Source: Saprospiraceae bacterium (lineage in GTDB: Bacteria > Bacteroidota > Bacteroidia > Chitinophagales > Saprospiraceae). From it: 64,000 nucleotides of DNA. Location: the NCBI GenBank assembly GCA_013140975.1, contig JABFRV010000029.1, forward strand, positions 1-64,000, given 5' to 3'. The translations under genes were made by a program, and so were the position numbers. This document shows, one piece after another, positions 19,629-30,126 of the stretch (its first letter is position 1; the number at the start of each line of letters is the position of its first letter). The notes beneath the pieces were generated by a model. It searched no databases and was not told the origin of the DNA. It saw only the letters and a program-made list of their open reading frames with translations.

Positions 19629-20966
19629 TTATTTACTCCACTGTAGACGTATCACTGCTTCTCCAACTAATTTACCCTGAGAAACTCCTGTTTCATTGGC
19701 TTCGCGAAAATGAATTCCGCCATACAATCTTGAATTGGCAGCTTCTAATGCCATCTGATCGAAAGAAGAAAATGACCGTGCAGTTCCATTTATATCAGTC
19801 CTGGAAACATGTGTTCTATCAATAAAGGCATATGTGTTTCCAAATTTGTTACTCATTATTGCAGAAAACGCTCCGGATTGTGAAGAATGGCCACTTGTAA
19901 ATTCAGGAAATGGTGGTGTTGCTAAAAGTGGTTGCCAATTGGGATCTATATTCTGATGAATGTAACTAACAGGTCTTAATAAATTAAACGTGTATTTACA
20001 TTTCCAACAACTTATAAATGCATCTGCTAAAGCCATTCCTGCTTTTGCATACATTTCTGCAGCTACGCTTAAATTGACTCTTTCTTTTTGTAAAATTTGC
20101 GACAAGATAGAAATACTATGTCCCGGAGGAGTTCCACCCAATAATCCTGCATCATCACTCCAATATCTTGCAATAAGCTTTTGTTCATCTGATGCATTTT
20201 TTACTGTATTATATACTTCTTCCGCTTGCTTAAAGAATGTGGAAGATTTGTCCGTAGAGAATTTTATATTTAGTATCGGTTGTGAAGCTGAAACATCATT
20301 TGTTACAAAGCTTCTATTGTCTCCCCAATACGGTTGTAAGGGTATTTTTTGCGATGAGGTTGGAACCCATAAACCAGGTCCAACAGGAACATTATAGTTG
20401 CTTGGAAAATTATGTAAATAACCCTCATGTCCACCGTCCGTTTTCGACCACTGAAAAATTTCATTGGCTATTGCTTTTCCAAATGCAACAGAACGATCTA
20501 TAACATCTTGTGATTCACCAACCTCATAAATTCCTAAGTTAGTTCTTTCGAGTTGCTCAATCAACTGCTTCATACTATCCGGAGCATTAGCATATAATAA
20601 TCTTGTAATTTCTGCCAAAGAAGCGTTGGCGCTGATCTGCCATTCGTAATCTTTTCCAGCTTCAACTTTGGTTGCTAAGGTATTTAATCCATTAAGTTGA
20701 CCTTCTAATGAATGATAATTCAACATGCCCGGATTAACGGATTGATATAAGCATACACCGCTATATCCCAAAGCTCTGGACGCTACAGGTGGAGAAAATC
20801 CTGGACAGGTTCTAATCAATCCTCTTTGTAGTTCAAACCATTTTGTTGCAACCTGATCTGAATATGAAGATGTACTACGATCAATCTTAACTTCATCTTC
20901 CGTACAAGAATTGATTGTAAATGAGAGTATTATACATAGTGGGAGAATATATATAAAATTTTTCAT
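19629..20966 (-). CDS. Vanadium-dependent haloperoxidase / PAP2-type lipoprotein
   Basis: KYTFNLLRPVSYI, FPEFTSGHSSQSGAFSAIM, SRLYGGIHFREANETG; lipobox-like NSCTED. Confidence 0.88.
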   Translation of the reverse strand: MKNFIYILPLCIILSFTINSCTEDEVKIDRSTSSYSDQVATKWFELQRGLIRTCPGFSPPVASRALGYSGVCLYQSVNPGMLNYHSLEGQLNGLNTLATKVEAGKDYEWQISANASLAEITRLLYANAPDSMKQLIEQLERTNLGIYEVGESQDVIDRSVAFGKAIANEIFQWSKTDGGHEGYLHNFPSNYNVPVGPGLWVPTSSQKIPLQPYWGDNRSFVTNDVSASQPILNIKFSTDKSSTFFKQAEEVYNTVKNASDEQKLIARYWSDDAGLLGGTPPGHSISILSQILQKERVNLSVAAEMYAKAGMALADAFISCWKCKYTFNLLRPVSYIHQNIDPNWQPLLATPPFPEFTSGHSSQSGAFSAIMSNKFGNTYAFIDRTHVSRTDINGTARSFSSFDQMALEAANSRLYGGIHFREANETGVSQGKLVGEAVIRLQWSK

Positions 20967-20999
20967 AAGGAATTATATTTAATTACGCTAAAGATACAA

Positions 21000-23294
21000 C
21001 TAGAAACTAAATTTTAACTGAATCCCGGCATTAATACCATCTGCATCGCTATAATATCGCAAACGGTTTAAATAATCCCTGTACCTGGTATTCATAATAT
21101 TGTTGGCATAAATCAAAACGTTAGCTGACTGTCCCAAAAATCTGCAATCAAATTTGGTTTTGCAATTGATCAGAAAATATTCATCTGGAACTTCTACAAA
21201 ATCCTGTGAAAGCTGAACCCTGTTTTTGGAGTTATACTGAAATCCAATTTCCGAAATCCAATTTCTGATATTTTTCAACTTACTGATGTTGTACTGAAGA
21301 CTTGTTGAAAGGTTATGAGATGGCACATTTACCAATGGCAAATTATTCACTTTATCATTTGCAATTATAAATGACCCAATAAAATTTGAAGACCAGTTCT
21401 TATTTATTTCATATCGACCTGTCAGGTCAGCTCCATAAATTTCTGCATTCGTCTGCTTATAGTTGAAAACCGGAAAAGCGCCTCTAATAGTAAGTCTATA
21501 CTCATCTGCCGCCTGCAAAAAAATATAATTCCTAAAATAATTATAATATAAATTACTTTCCAATGAAATCCGTTCCATAAAGTTTACTTGATGGCTAAGA
21601 ATTGCTTTAAGAGAAGTTTCTGTATTCAAATTCTCGTTTCCTTCTTCTAATCCTGCAACTGATTGATGAAGGCCATTGCTGAATAATTCATTAATTTCCG
21701 GAGAGCGCTGCACATACCCAACATTTAATTTTAAAAGATTCTGTTTATTCAATTCTGAACTGAATCCAACAGATCCGGAAAAATTTAAAAAGCATAAATC
21801 TCTTTCAATAAGCGTTGAAGAATTTTGTCTTGAATAATATTTAACTTTATGCGACACATAATCAGATCTTAGCCCTATATCATATTTTATCTTTCCATGC
21901 TCAAGAACACTTTGCATAAAAACTCCTTGTGTAAAAGAACCATAGTCCGGAATTAAAGGATAGATTCCTGTTCCCGGAAGATTATAATTGTAATTATACT
22001 TTGATTGTGCACCAACATGAAATCTATATTTCTTATACGAAAACTTATCTTTGAACTCTACATTGTACGATTGTATAAATAATGATAAAGAGGCTTGATT
22101 TTTTCGAATGCTTCTTCTTACATCATATTCAAGACGATGATTCAATTGTGCAGATGTATTGAATTCCAAATAGTGGTTTTTGGCTTCTTTGTTCCAGGTA
22201 TATTTCGTTAAAACATGATGAACGCTTTGATAAGGATTTTGAATATCATAGTTAAAATTATCCAATGTAAAAAATGGTTCGCTTCTTTTTAAAGCATGCT
22301 GAAGATCCGTTAAATTTCCAATATGTGAACCCCTCAGTATGCCAAGCTTAGCGTTGTAATAACTGCAATAAAACTTATCAGAGCGAGATTGTTCGTTTCT
22401 TGTCAAATAAGCACTGGCGTTGTATTCTCTATTTCCTGTATTTGTTAAATAATAAGAAGGAGATTTTCTATCGCCTCCAATTTTTATTCCTCCATTTAGT
22501 CTCCATCTAAAACGAGAATGTGCTTTCTCAATTCTTGTATGTTGCATCCATTGTCTTCCATTCGACTCATAATTAGCAAGTGCTATTCCATGTAAATGCG
22601 GATCATTTGCTATCGCAGATGGTTCTAGAAGCACAAGTGCTCCTTGAACATTTCCTCCATATGAAATTGCTTCCGTTCCTTTTATTACAGATATTTTTTC
22701 AAATGACAATGCACTCATTTCAGGTGCATGATCAATGCCCCATTGTTGCCCTGCCTGTAGAACCCCATTATTATAAATTCCTATTCTGTTTCCACTTAAA
22801 CCATGAATGATGGGCTTAGATATTGAATTCCCATTTTTAATTGCAGACACACCTGAAATTGTTGTCAACAAATTCCCTAAGGTAGTTCCGGCATTATCTA
22901 AGATGGTAGATTCTTTTATGCTACTTTGGGTTTGTGAAGACTTAATATTTTTGGAATCAGTAACTTTTACTTCTTCTAGATCATGATTATGATGCTCCAT
23001 GAATATGGTTATTGAAGTATCATTTTGTAATTCAAGAAATATTCTTTTAGGATCGCAAAAAGCGTGATAAACAATCAGGTGATACTCCTTTCTGCATAAA
23101 TTATCAAGAATACAAATACCTTCCCCGTTCGTTCTTTGAAGAAGATTTAATTCTTCAACATATATTTCTGCCAATTCGAGAGGCTCATTATCATGAGGAT
23201 CAATAACCGTTATTTGAGTCTGGATATCACACTTTTGACAAAATATAATATCCAGCTCAAATAACAGAAATAATATTACGAGAATTGATTTCAA
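21000..23294 (-). CDS. TonB-dependent outer-membrane receptor
   Basis: Carboxypeptidase-like N-domain, plug TILDNAGTTLGNLLTTISGVSAIKNGNSISKPIIHGLSGNRIGIYNNGV, C-terminal IQLKFSF. Confidence 0.93.
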   Translation of the reverse strand: MKSILVILFLLFELDIIFCQKCDIQTQITVIDPHDNEPLELAEIYVEELNLLQRTNGEGICILDNLCRKEYHLIVYHAFCDPKRIFLELQNDTSITIFMEHHNHDLEEVKVTDSKNIKSSQTQSSIKESTILDNAGTTLGNLLTTISGVSAIKNGNSISKPIIHGLSGNRIGIYNNGVLQAGQQWGIDHAPEMSALSFEKISVIKGTEAISYGGNVQGALVLLEPSAIANDPHLHGIALANYESNGRQWMQHTRIEKAHSRFRWRLNGGIKIGGDRKSPSYYLTNTGNREYNASAYLTRNEQSRSDKFYCSYYNAKLGILRGSHIGNLTDLQHALKRSEPFFTLDNFNYDIQNPYQSVHHVLTKYTWNKEAKNHYLEFNTSAQLNHRLEYDVRRSIRKNQASLSLFIQSYNVEFKDKFSYKKYRFHVGAQSKYNYNYNLPGTGIYPLIPDYGSFTQGVFMQSVLEHGKIKYDIGLRSDYVSHKVKYYSRQNSSTLIERDLCFLNFSGSVGFSSELNKQNLLKLNVGYVQRSPEINELFSNGLHQSVAGLEEGNENLNTETSLKAILSHQVNFMERISLESNLYYNYFRNYIFLQAADEYRLTIRGAFPVFNYKQTNAEIYGADLTGRYEINKNWSSNFIGSFIIANDKVNNLPLVNVPSHNLSTSLQYNISKLKNIRNWISEIGFQYNSKNRVQLSQDFVEVPDEYFLINCKTKFDCRFLGQSANVLIYANNIMNTRYRDYLNRLRYYSDADGINAGIQLKFSF

Positions 23295-23298
23295 GATC

Positions 23299-23838
23299 TT
23301 AAATAACTTCTAGAACAAAACTTACTTCAACATCAGTTTCACCACCGGCATTATCAATCTTTCCATCTGAAACTCCTGAAGCATTTTTATCCGGAACATG
23401 TCTCAGAATAACCTTAAGAGTGTGTGATCCTTTTTGTAGTGGAGTAATTTCTGTGTTCAATCCTAATGGTTTTCCATTGGAATCAAAATCCTTATATTCT
23501 ATCTTCATGCTAGGATTACTAATATAAAAGATCTGATGATCTTCGTCTTCTTCTTTGACTTCGGCAGAAATATCTTCTCCGGGAACTACTGATTCATTAC
23601 TTAATTTTAAAATTCCTGTATAAGTTGCTCCAAAGCTTAATTTGCCTTGAACAGTTATAACCGGATTCTGGCCACCATCGCCATCTTTATCACTAAACTT
23701 CATTATTACAATTTCTCCTTTGGAATTTGATAATGTATATTCTACATCTGTAATTAATTCTTCTTCATTATTATCAGAAGGATCACATGATGCTAAAAAC
23801 AATAGAGCTATTATATAAATATATACGAATTTTTTCAT
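23299..23838 (-). CDS. Lipoprotein, probable partner of the TonB receptor
   Basis: Lipobox LLFLASCDPSDNN; adjacent to the TonB receptor on the same strand, 4 nt apart. Confidence 0.7.
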   Translation of the reverse strand: MKKFVYIYIIALLFLASCDPSDNNEEELITDVEYTLSNSKGEIVIMKFSDKDGDGGQNPVITVQGKLSFGATYTGILKLSNESVVPGEDISAEVKEEDEDHQIFYISNPSMKIEYKDFDSNGKPLGLNTEITPLQKGSHTLKVILRHVPDKNASGVSDGKIDNAGGETDVEVSFVLEVI

Positions 23839-23912
23839 TGCTAATTAATTTTATTAAATAATAAATTATGGTGTACGAATTGTACACTTCTTAAACTCTC
23901 ACTTACAATAAA

Positions 23913-24308
23913 TCAAGCAATGAATAGAGGTGGCCCTCTTGGAAATGTGAAATGAATTTCAATGAGTAATAAACTCGCTACATGAAGTTTGATCTTGTCA
24001 TTGAAATAATTAAGGTTTAAATGTTCATTTAAATTCGTGAAAATAAATTCAACAGAAACATACTCGTTGCAAAACTTACAAGTATCTTCCTCGTCTCCTA
24101 AATGTCCTTTATGCTGACAACCTGCCTCCTTGTCATTATGATAGATTGCCCGATGACATGGGTCTGATTCTTGAAGATCGGTATGTTGAACAACACTGTG
24201 ATGATGCTTATGGTTGCTTTTAATTATGGCATAGAAAGAATGCAATCCGACAATGACACAAAGTAATATGCCAAGGAAGTTACGAATGGTTTTCTTTCTG
24301 AGTATCAC
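23913..24308 (-). CDS. Small His/Cys-rich protein with N-terminal TM segment
   Basis: SNHKHHHSVVQHTDLQESDPCHRAIYHNDKEAGCQHKGHLGDEEDTCKFC; upstream gene of the TonB operon. Confidence 0.6.
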   Translation of the reverse strand: MILRKKTIRNFLGILLCVIVGLHSFYAIIKSNHKHHHSVVQHTDLQESDPCHRAIYHNDKEAGCQHKGHLGDEEDTCKFCNEYVSVEFIFTNLNEHLNLNYFNDKIKLHVASLLLIEIHFTFPRGPPLFIA

Positions 24309-24430
24309 ATTGCAAATCTACTAAAAATAATCGAATTCTTTGCAGCATTCAGTTCAATTCTAGTCGATTCAAAAAATGACTAAAATGATTAAGGATTCCT
24401 TTTTGAACTAAAAGATGAAAAAATAAGACA

Positions 24431-24967
24431 TTAAAACTTATTCTTCCACATCATACTTTCCACCGGAAAAGCCACTCGGCTATTGTATTTGGCGTTGGGT
24501 TTCTTATTGTAATAGTTTTCTATATCTCCTTCGACCTTAAAGTAAATTAATTGCCCAATTGGCATACCGGGATAAATTCTTACAGGCTGCACACAACTAA
24601 TTTCGAGTGTCCAGTAATTACAAAATCCAACGTCACCCTTGCCCGCTGTGGCATGAATGTCTATTCCTAATCTGCCCACACTGGATTTTCCTTCCAGAAA
24701 AGGTACAGTACTATGTGTTTCTGTATATTCTTCAGTTACTCCCAGATATAATGTTCCGGGTTGTATCACAAATCCTTCATCCGGTATAGAAAAATAATCA
24801 ATTCTATTATGCTTCTTTGCATCCAGCTCTCTGTCCATATACACCGCTAGGGTTTTTCCTAAATGTACATCGTAAGAATTCGTCCCCAGACATTCTAAAC
24901 GGAATGGTTCAACAACAATCTTCTTTTCTTCGATTGCTTGTAAAATTTCTTTATCGCTTAATATCAT
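24431..24967 (-). CDS. dcd: dCTP deaminase
   Basis: LEGKSSVGRLGIDIHATAGKGDVGFCNYWTLEISC, VRIYPGMPIGQLIYF. Confidence 0.95.
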   Translation of the reverse strand: MILSDKEILQAIEEKKIVVEPFRLECLGTNSYDVHLGKTLAVYMDRELDAKKHNRIDYFSIPDEGFVIQPGTLYLGVTEEYTETHSTVPFLEGKSSVGRLGIDIHATAGKGDVGFCNYWTLEISCVQPVRIYPGMPIGQLIYFKVEGDIENYYNKKPNAKYNSRVAFPVESMMWKNKF

Positions 24968-25863
24968 ACTTCAATCTTCCAGGCCTTAATGGTTCTGTCA
25001 TCGGAGGCCGAAAGTAAGACATTTGTAGAATCCAGCCAAAGTAATTTATTTACTGAAGCCATATGTGCTTTATTTTCAGCATTTGAAATTGAATACAATA
25101 AATTAAAAGAATCAATATCCCACAGTCGGATCGTTCTATCCCGGCTGGCAGTAACAAATATATTCGTATCCGGAATTCTCAACATGTCATTTATTGTGAA
25201 TCTATGTGCATTTAATGGTTCCTGCACTTGTAATAAATCATTGATGTCAAGCATATGTAACCGAGCATCCATAGTGCCAGCAATGACTAAATTCTTATCG
25301 GGGTTTTCTAGAAGTGAAAAAATAGTTCTAGAGCCTTCAATCTGTACTTGTTGCTCAACGTCATTTATAGAATTCATTGTATAAATCTTGCCGCCCTGTC
25401 CGCCAATAATAAAACACTTTTTAGTTTGACTATATATAATACATCTCAATCCTGAAGATGACAACTTCATTGTTTGGATACTATCCGCTTTGTTTTTTCC
25501 AAAAGAACTTACGCTTCCATCTCCGCTTACTACAAATAATTGATCTTCGTGTAAGCACATGTCATATATAGCTTTACGATGTACTAAAATATTTCTTGCA
25601 GGTGTTTCTCTATTTTGATTAATTATGTAAACACTTCCATTATCTGCGCCGCAAAAAAGATTCCCAAATTCTTTATCAAAACATAAAGAAAAAACATGAT
25701 TTGGGATTTCTGCAATTACTTTTCCATGCTCTTCGTGAATATTCCATTTTACAATTTTTCCATCTCCTCCTGCGCTAATAAATTCTTCAGAATTATAATA
25801 ATTACAAAGTGCGTAAACTGAACCTTCGTGTCCCTTAAATTCTTTATATAATTTTATATACAA
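24964..25863 (-). CDS. WD40 repeat protein
   Basis: Repeats FKGHEGSVYALC...GDGKIVKWNI, FVTASRDRTIRLWDID, LLSASDDRTIKAWKIEV; ATGA overlap with dcd. Confidence 0.92.
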   Translation of the reverse strand: MYIKLYKEFKGHEGSVYALCNYYNSEEFISAGGDGKIVKWNIHEEHGKVIAEIPNHVFSLCFDKEFGNLFCGADNGSVYIINQNRETPARNILVHRKAIYDMCLHEDQLFVVSGDGSVSSFGKNKADSIQTMKLSSSGLRCIIYSQTKKCFIIGGQGGKIYTMNSINDVEQQVQIEGSRTIFSLLENPDKNLVIAGTMDARLHMLDINDLLQVQEPLNAHRFTINDMLRIPDTNIFVTASRDRTIRLWDIDSFNLLYSISNAENKAHMASVNKLLWLDSTNVLLSASDDRTIKAWKIEV

Positions 25864-25871
25864 TTTTATTC

Positions 25872-26540
25872 TTATCTATACCAACTTGTAAATTGATCCA
25901 AACTTTTTCTTTGTATATCTGGAACTTCAACATTATCCGCTGGGTATCCAATTGGAATTAACAAAAAAGCTTTTTCATTCTCGGGTCTTTTCAATATTTC
26001 TTGCAGAAAATTCATAGGGCTTGGTGTGTGAGTTAAAGAAACAAGTCCTGCATTGTGTATAGCTGCTAATAACATTCCACATGCAAGGCCTACGGATTCT
26101 TGAACATAATAATTTTTTTTCCTTAATCCATTTTCTTCATCATAGGGTTTTCTAAATACTACAATTAATGCAGGAGCTATTTCCAAAAATTCTTTTTTCC
26201 AATCAGTTCCCAGATAGCTTAAATCTTCAAGCCATTCTTCCGGCATTCCACCATGATACGCTTTGTATTCTTCTTCTTCAGCAGCAATTCTGATTTGCTT
26301 TTTAATTTCCGGATTACTGACAACACAAAAAAACCAAGGCTGCTTATTTGCCCCGGAAGGAGCTGAATTTGCTGTAAGTAAAATACTTTGTATAATTTCT
26401 GTTGGAATTTCTTTTGAGGAAAATTCACGCACAGATCTTCTTTGATTCATTAACTCAAAAAAACTCTTTGATCTGCTAATCATTTCATCCTCTTCAAAAC
26501 GAAGAGCCGTGTAAGGTTTGGTTTTGTAATTGCCTATCAT
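25872..26540 (-). CDS. Nitroreductase family protein
   Basis: MNQRRSVREFSSKEIP, ANSAPSGANKQPWFFCVV. Confidence 0.94.
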   Translation of the reverse strand: MIGNYKTKPYTALRFEEDEMISRSKSFFELMNQRRSVREFSSKEIPTEIIQSILLTANSAPSGANKQPWFFCVVSNPEIKKQIRIAAEEEEYKAYHGGMPEEWLEDLSYLGTDWKKEFLEIAPALIVVFRKPYDEENGLRKKNYYVQESVGLACGMLLAAIHNAGLVSLTHTPSPMNFLQEILKRPENEKAFLLIPIGYPADNVEVPDIQRKSLDQFTSWYR

Positions 26541-27247
26541 AAATCTCCTAGTTGTGGTCGCATTATAATTTCTTCAACAACAGCTGCTGGACTCATACGC
26601 ACACACGATATAATTGCTTCGGCTACATCTTCTGCTTGCATGATTCTGGAATCAGGTATAGTTGCTCCTTTCCACGAGTCTGACCAGGTTGCGCCCGGAT
26701 AAACAGTAGTAACTTTAATACTATCATTTAATAATTCTTGTCGAAGACAACGACTAAAACCATTCATAGCAAATTTACTAATGCAATATAAGCTTCCTCC
26801 TTTATAAGGATCTAATCCCGCTATACTACAGATATTAAAAATAGATGCTGCCTGGCTCTTTCTTAACTTAGGAAGTAGTGAATTGGTAAGATAGAATGCA
26901 GAATACAGATTTGCATTCATTAGTTTTTCTAGTAAACCTTCTTCAGAATGAATGATATTTCCCGGAAGATACACGCCGGCGTTATTTACAAGGATATCAA
27001 GCTCTTTGCATTCTTTATAAATAAATTCGGATAAAGTTTCAATTCCCCTCTTTTTAGATAAATCTGCTTCACAACATAATATTTTAACTGAGGGATTTAT
27101 TCCTAATAATTCTGCCCTTACCGATTCTAATTCTATAATATTCCGTGAATTTAGAATTAAATGAATTCCATTCTGGACAAATTTTCTAGCGATAGCAAAT
27201 CCTATTCCCTTACTTGAACCTGTGACTAAAGCATACATACCTTGCAA
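26537..27247 (-). CDS. SDR family oxidoreductase
   Basis: ALVTGSSKGIGFAIAR, DILVNNAGVYLPG, YCISKFAMNGFSR. Confidence 0.95.
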   Translation of the reverse strand: MQGMYALVTGSSKGIGFAIARKFVQNGIHLILNSRNIIELESVRAELLGINPSVKILCCEADLSKKRGIETLSEFIYKECKELDILVNNAGVYLPGNIIHSEEGLLEKLMNANLYSAFYLTNSLLPKLRKSQAASIFNICSIAGLDPYKGGSLYCISKFAMNGFSRCLRQELLNDSIKVTTVYPGATWSDSWKGATIPDSRIMQAEDVAEAIISCVRMSPAAVVEEIIMRPQLGDL

Positions 27248-27292
27248 TAATTTATATAATCAGTTGCTAAGGTAAGCTGTAATACGAATTTG

Positions 27293-28654
27293 TTAGTTGA
27301 TAATTGTTCTGGTTTTGTCAGCCCTCGTATCTAAATCAACACTGCCATTTTCTAATCTGAGAACTCCTCTAGGACATACTGCTGAACATATTCCACAACC
27401 AACACAACTTGCCCTAACAATATCCTGTCCTCTTTGTGCATAAGCTTTAACATCTATGCCCATTTCACAATAAGTGCTACAATTGCCACAAGAAATACAC
27501 TGTCCACCGTTGGTCGTAATTCTAAATTTAGATTTCTTTCTTTGAAAAATTCCCAGAACCGCAGCCATTGGACAACCAAATCTACACCAGACTCTGCTCC
27601 CCATTAATGGATAAAATCCAACACCAATCACTCCTGAAAATGCAGCTCCAATAAAAAATCCATACCATTGGCTTAATTTGTAACTATTCAAAAATAATAA
27701 TTCAGCTTTTCCTGTAAATCTTGTGTATAAGACCATAGCGGTCATTATTACTACAAATACAAGAACAGAATGTATCATCCATCTTTCTATTTTCCATGCT
27801 TTCGTAGACTTATCGGATAATTGTCTATAAGGGTCACCTGCTGTTTCAGCCAATCCTCCGCATCCACATACCCAGGAACAATACCATCTCTTGCCATAAA
27901 AATAAGTTAGTACAGGTGTAAATATTACTACGCTTGCAATTCCCCAAAAAAGTATAAATAGTCCAAATGTTCCGTTACTCAGCATTTCATCAATATGCCA
28001 GCTATAGAAAAAATAATAATTCAATGGCCAGATATTTTTAAAATCATTGAATGGCAAGTTTAAACTTATCAATATCTCAGGTAATAAAAAAGCAATGACT
28101 GTCTGAAAAAAAATAATTGAAATGGTTCTTATTATCTGATACCGATTATGACGATATTTATAAATAAACTTTATCCCTAATAATAGTATGATAAACGTAT
28201 AAAGTGTTCCATATACAAACCATTGGCTCGCTGGTTTTCCTTTCAATGCTATGCTTAATGGATCAAATAGCTTAACAATTCCTAGGTTATTGCCTGATTC
28301 AGAATGGCCTAAATATTGTGGAAACCAATACAATACTACATAGAAAGCTGTTAGAATAATTCCCATAACCCAAGCCCATGTTCCACGATTACTCATTGAG
28401 TTGTGCCACACTCCATTATTCTTAATGCCTAATGATGAATGATTATATTTATTGTGTGAATAAATTACTGAACCAATTGCAATTATTCCAAGACTTGAAT
28501 AAAGTATTAAGGACGGATTTTCTTGTAAAGATCCAGTCCAAAATAGTAGTTGTAAGAATATTCCCAATCCAACCAAGACAAGACTAAGTTTTTCAATTTT
28601 ATTTAATTGAGAAGTTTCATGATGAGAGCTTATTGACAAGGATTCAAGTGACAT
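27293..28654 (-). CDS. Membrane 4Fe-4S binding protein (NapH/NosR/YccM-like)
   Basis: WCSWVCGCGGLAE, CRFGCPMAAVLG, CISCGNCSTYCEMG, CVGCGICSAVCPRG with several TM segments. Confidence 0.88.
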   Translation of the reverse strand: MSLESLSISSHHETSQLNKIEKLSLVLVGLGIFLQLLFWTGSLQENPSLILYSSLGIIAIGSVIYSHNKYNHSSLGIKNNGVWHNSMSNRGTWAWVMGIILTAFYVVLYWFPQYLGHSESGNNLGIVKLFDPLSIALKGKPASQWFVYGTLYTFIILLLGIKFIYKYRHNRYQIIRTISIIFFQTVIAFLLPEILISLNLPFNDFKNIWPLNYYFFYSWHIDEMLSNGTFGLFILFWGIASVVIFTPVLTYFYGKRWYCSWVCGCGGLAETAGDPYRQLSDKSTKAWKIERWMIHSVLVFVVIMTAMVLYTRFTGKAELLFLNSYKLSQWYGFFIGAAFSGVIGVGFYPLMGSRVWCRFGCPMAAVLGIFQRKKSKFRITTNGGQCISCGNCSTYCEMGIDVKAYAQRGQDIVRASCVGCGICSAVCPRGVLRLENGSVDLDTRADKTRTIIN

Positions 28655-28665
28655 GTAATGAATAT

Positions 28666-29997
28666 TTAAGAGTTGAGAAACTGTAATGCAGAGTCCAGGT
28701 TTCGTGTCTTCTTTAATTGAAGAATTTTATTAAATCTTTGATTATACATATGGCAAATCTCGCTTTCATATTCGTTAAAAAATTCCGGATCAAAATTGGC
28801 CAGACTTAAATTTTCTATTACTTTTTCTAACTTCGTTTCATCCTTAATCCATTTTTCACACACTTCATGACGGTATCTTACTCCCATTAGATTAAATCCT
28901 AATATTTTTTCTGTTTCTTTGTTGTATACTAATCTGATAGAATGTAGTCCATTCTTATGCTCCCAATATAAAGATTCTGTCTTTTCATCTTTCGTAGGAA
29001 CATATCCATACACCTGATACTCAATATCAAAAAACTTAGCTGAATTAAACCATATCCCCGGATCGTACGTTTTCTTATTTCCGCAAATCGTCGAAGCTAC
29101 TGTTTGTCCCATTATTCTACCCGTATACCAAATCGCTTCAATATTTCTCCTTCCTGCATTAGGAGTTCTTAATTCCGCACAATCGCCTATTGCATATACA
29201 TCAACAACATTTGTTTCTAAATAATTATTAACTAGAATTCCTATTGCAGTTTCTATCTCAGAGTTTTTAACAAATTCAATATTTGGGCTTACTCCCACTG
29301 TAATGCCTACAAATTGACAATCTATTATTTGTTCTGATTTCGCTATAACACATTCAACTTTATTCTCTCCTTTTATTTCTTTTAATTCTTCACCAAGTCT
29401 CAGATCAATTCCTTGAATTCTAATATGCCTGTTTATCATTTCTGACTCTTCTGCAGGAAGAATATTGCTCCAAAAACTATGTTCTCTTACCAGAAAACTT
29501 ACTGGAATTTTTCTGCTATGAAACATTTCTGCCATTTCTATCCCAATCAATCCTCCACCAACAATAACTGCGCGTTGAATTCCGTCCACAGTTCTTGATT
29601 CCATTGACTCCAGATCTTGCAAATGATATAATCCCTGTACCCCATTAAGATCTTGTCCCGGCCAACCAAAGAAATTCGATTTTGAACCAGTAGCCAATAT
29701 CAATTTGTCATATCTAATTTCATTCCCAGACTGAACATAAATCTTTTTATGGTCGGGTTCAATTTTAATTACCCTATCTTTTAATATTGAAATTCTATTT
29801 TTCTGCCAAAAATTATCTTCATACAATTTGGTATGCTCCCACTTCATATGTCCCATATATACATACATGAGAGCAGTCCTAGAATATGGATACTCTGACT
29901 CTGAAGAGATCATGAGAATCTCGTGATCTGAATTTTTCCGTATAAAACGAGCAGCATTCGTACCTGCAATCCCATTTCCTATGATTACTATTTTCAT
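28666..29997 (-). CDS. FAD/NAD(P)-dependent oxidoreductase
   Basis: IVIIGNGIAGTNAARFI, LILATGSKSNF, AVIVGGGLIGIEMAEMF, DVYAIGDCAEL. Confidence 0.93.
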   Translation of the reverse strand: MKIVIIGNGIAGTNAARFIRKNSDHEILMISSESEYPYSRTALMYVYMGHMKWEHTKLYEDNFWQKNRISILKDRVIKIEPDHKKIYVQSGNEIRYDKLILATGSKSNFFGWPGQDLNGVQGLYHLQDLESMESRTVDGIQRAVIVGGGLIGIEMAEMFHSRKIPVSFLVREHSFWSNILPAEESEMINRHIRIQGIDLRLGEELKEIKGENKVECVIAKSEQIIDCQFVGITVGVSPNIEFVKNSEIETAIGILVNNYLETNVVDVYAIGDCAELRTPNAGRRNIEAIWYTGRIMGQTVASTICGNKKTYDPGIWFNSAKFFDIEYQVYGYVPTKDEKTESLYWEHKNGLHSIRLVYNKETEKILGFNLMGVRYRHEVCEKWIKDETKLEKVIENLSLANFDPEFFNEYESEICHMYNQRFNKILQLKKTRNLDSALQFLNS

Positions 29998-30126
29998 TTA
30001 CGGGTTATTGCTGAATTTATCATGGTTCAAATATAATGATTTCATGCATCATTAAAGATTTTCTTTAAGAAAGCTTCTTCTGCTCATTAGATAATTTGAT
30101 CTCAATGAAGATTCAAATTCTTATGA

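Noticed and set aside
19990-20503. Plus-strand ORFs 135 aa and 73 aa
   Set aside because: Antisense to a well-supported haloperoxidase gene; no recognisable domain or upstream signals.
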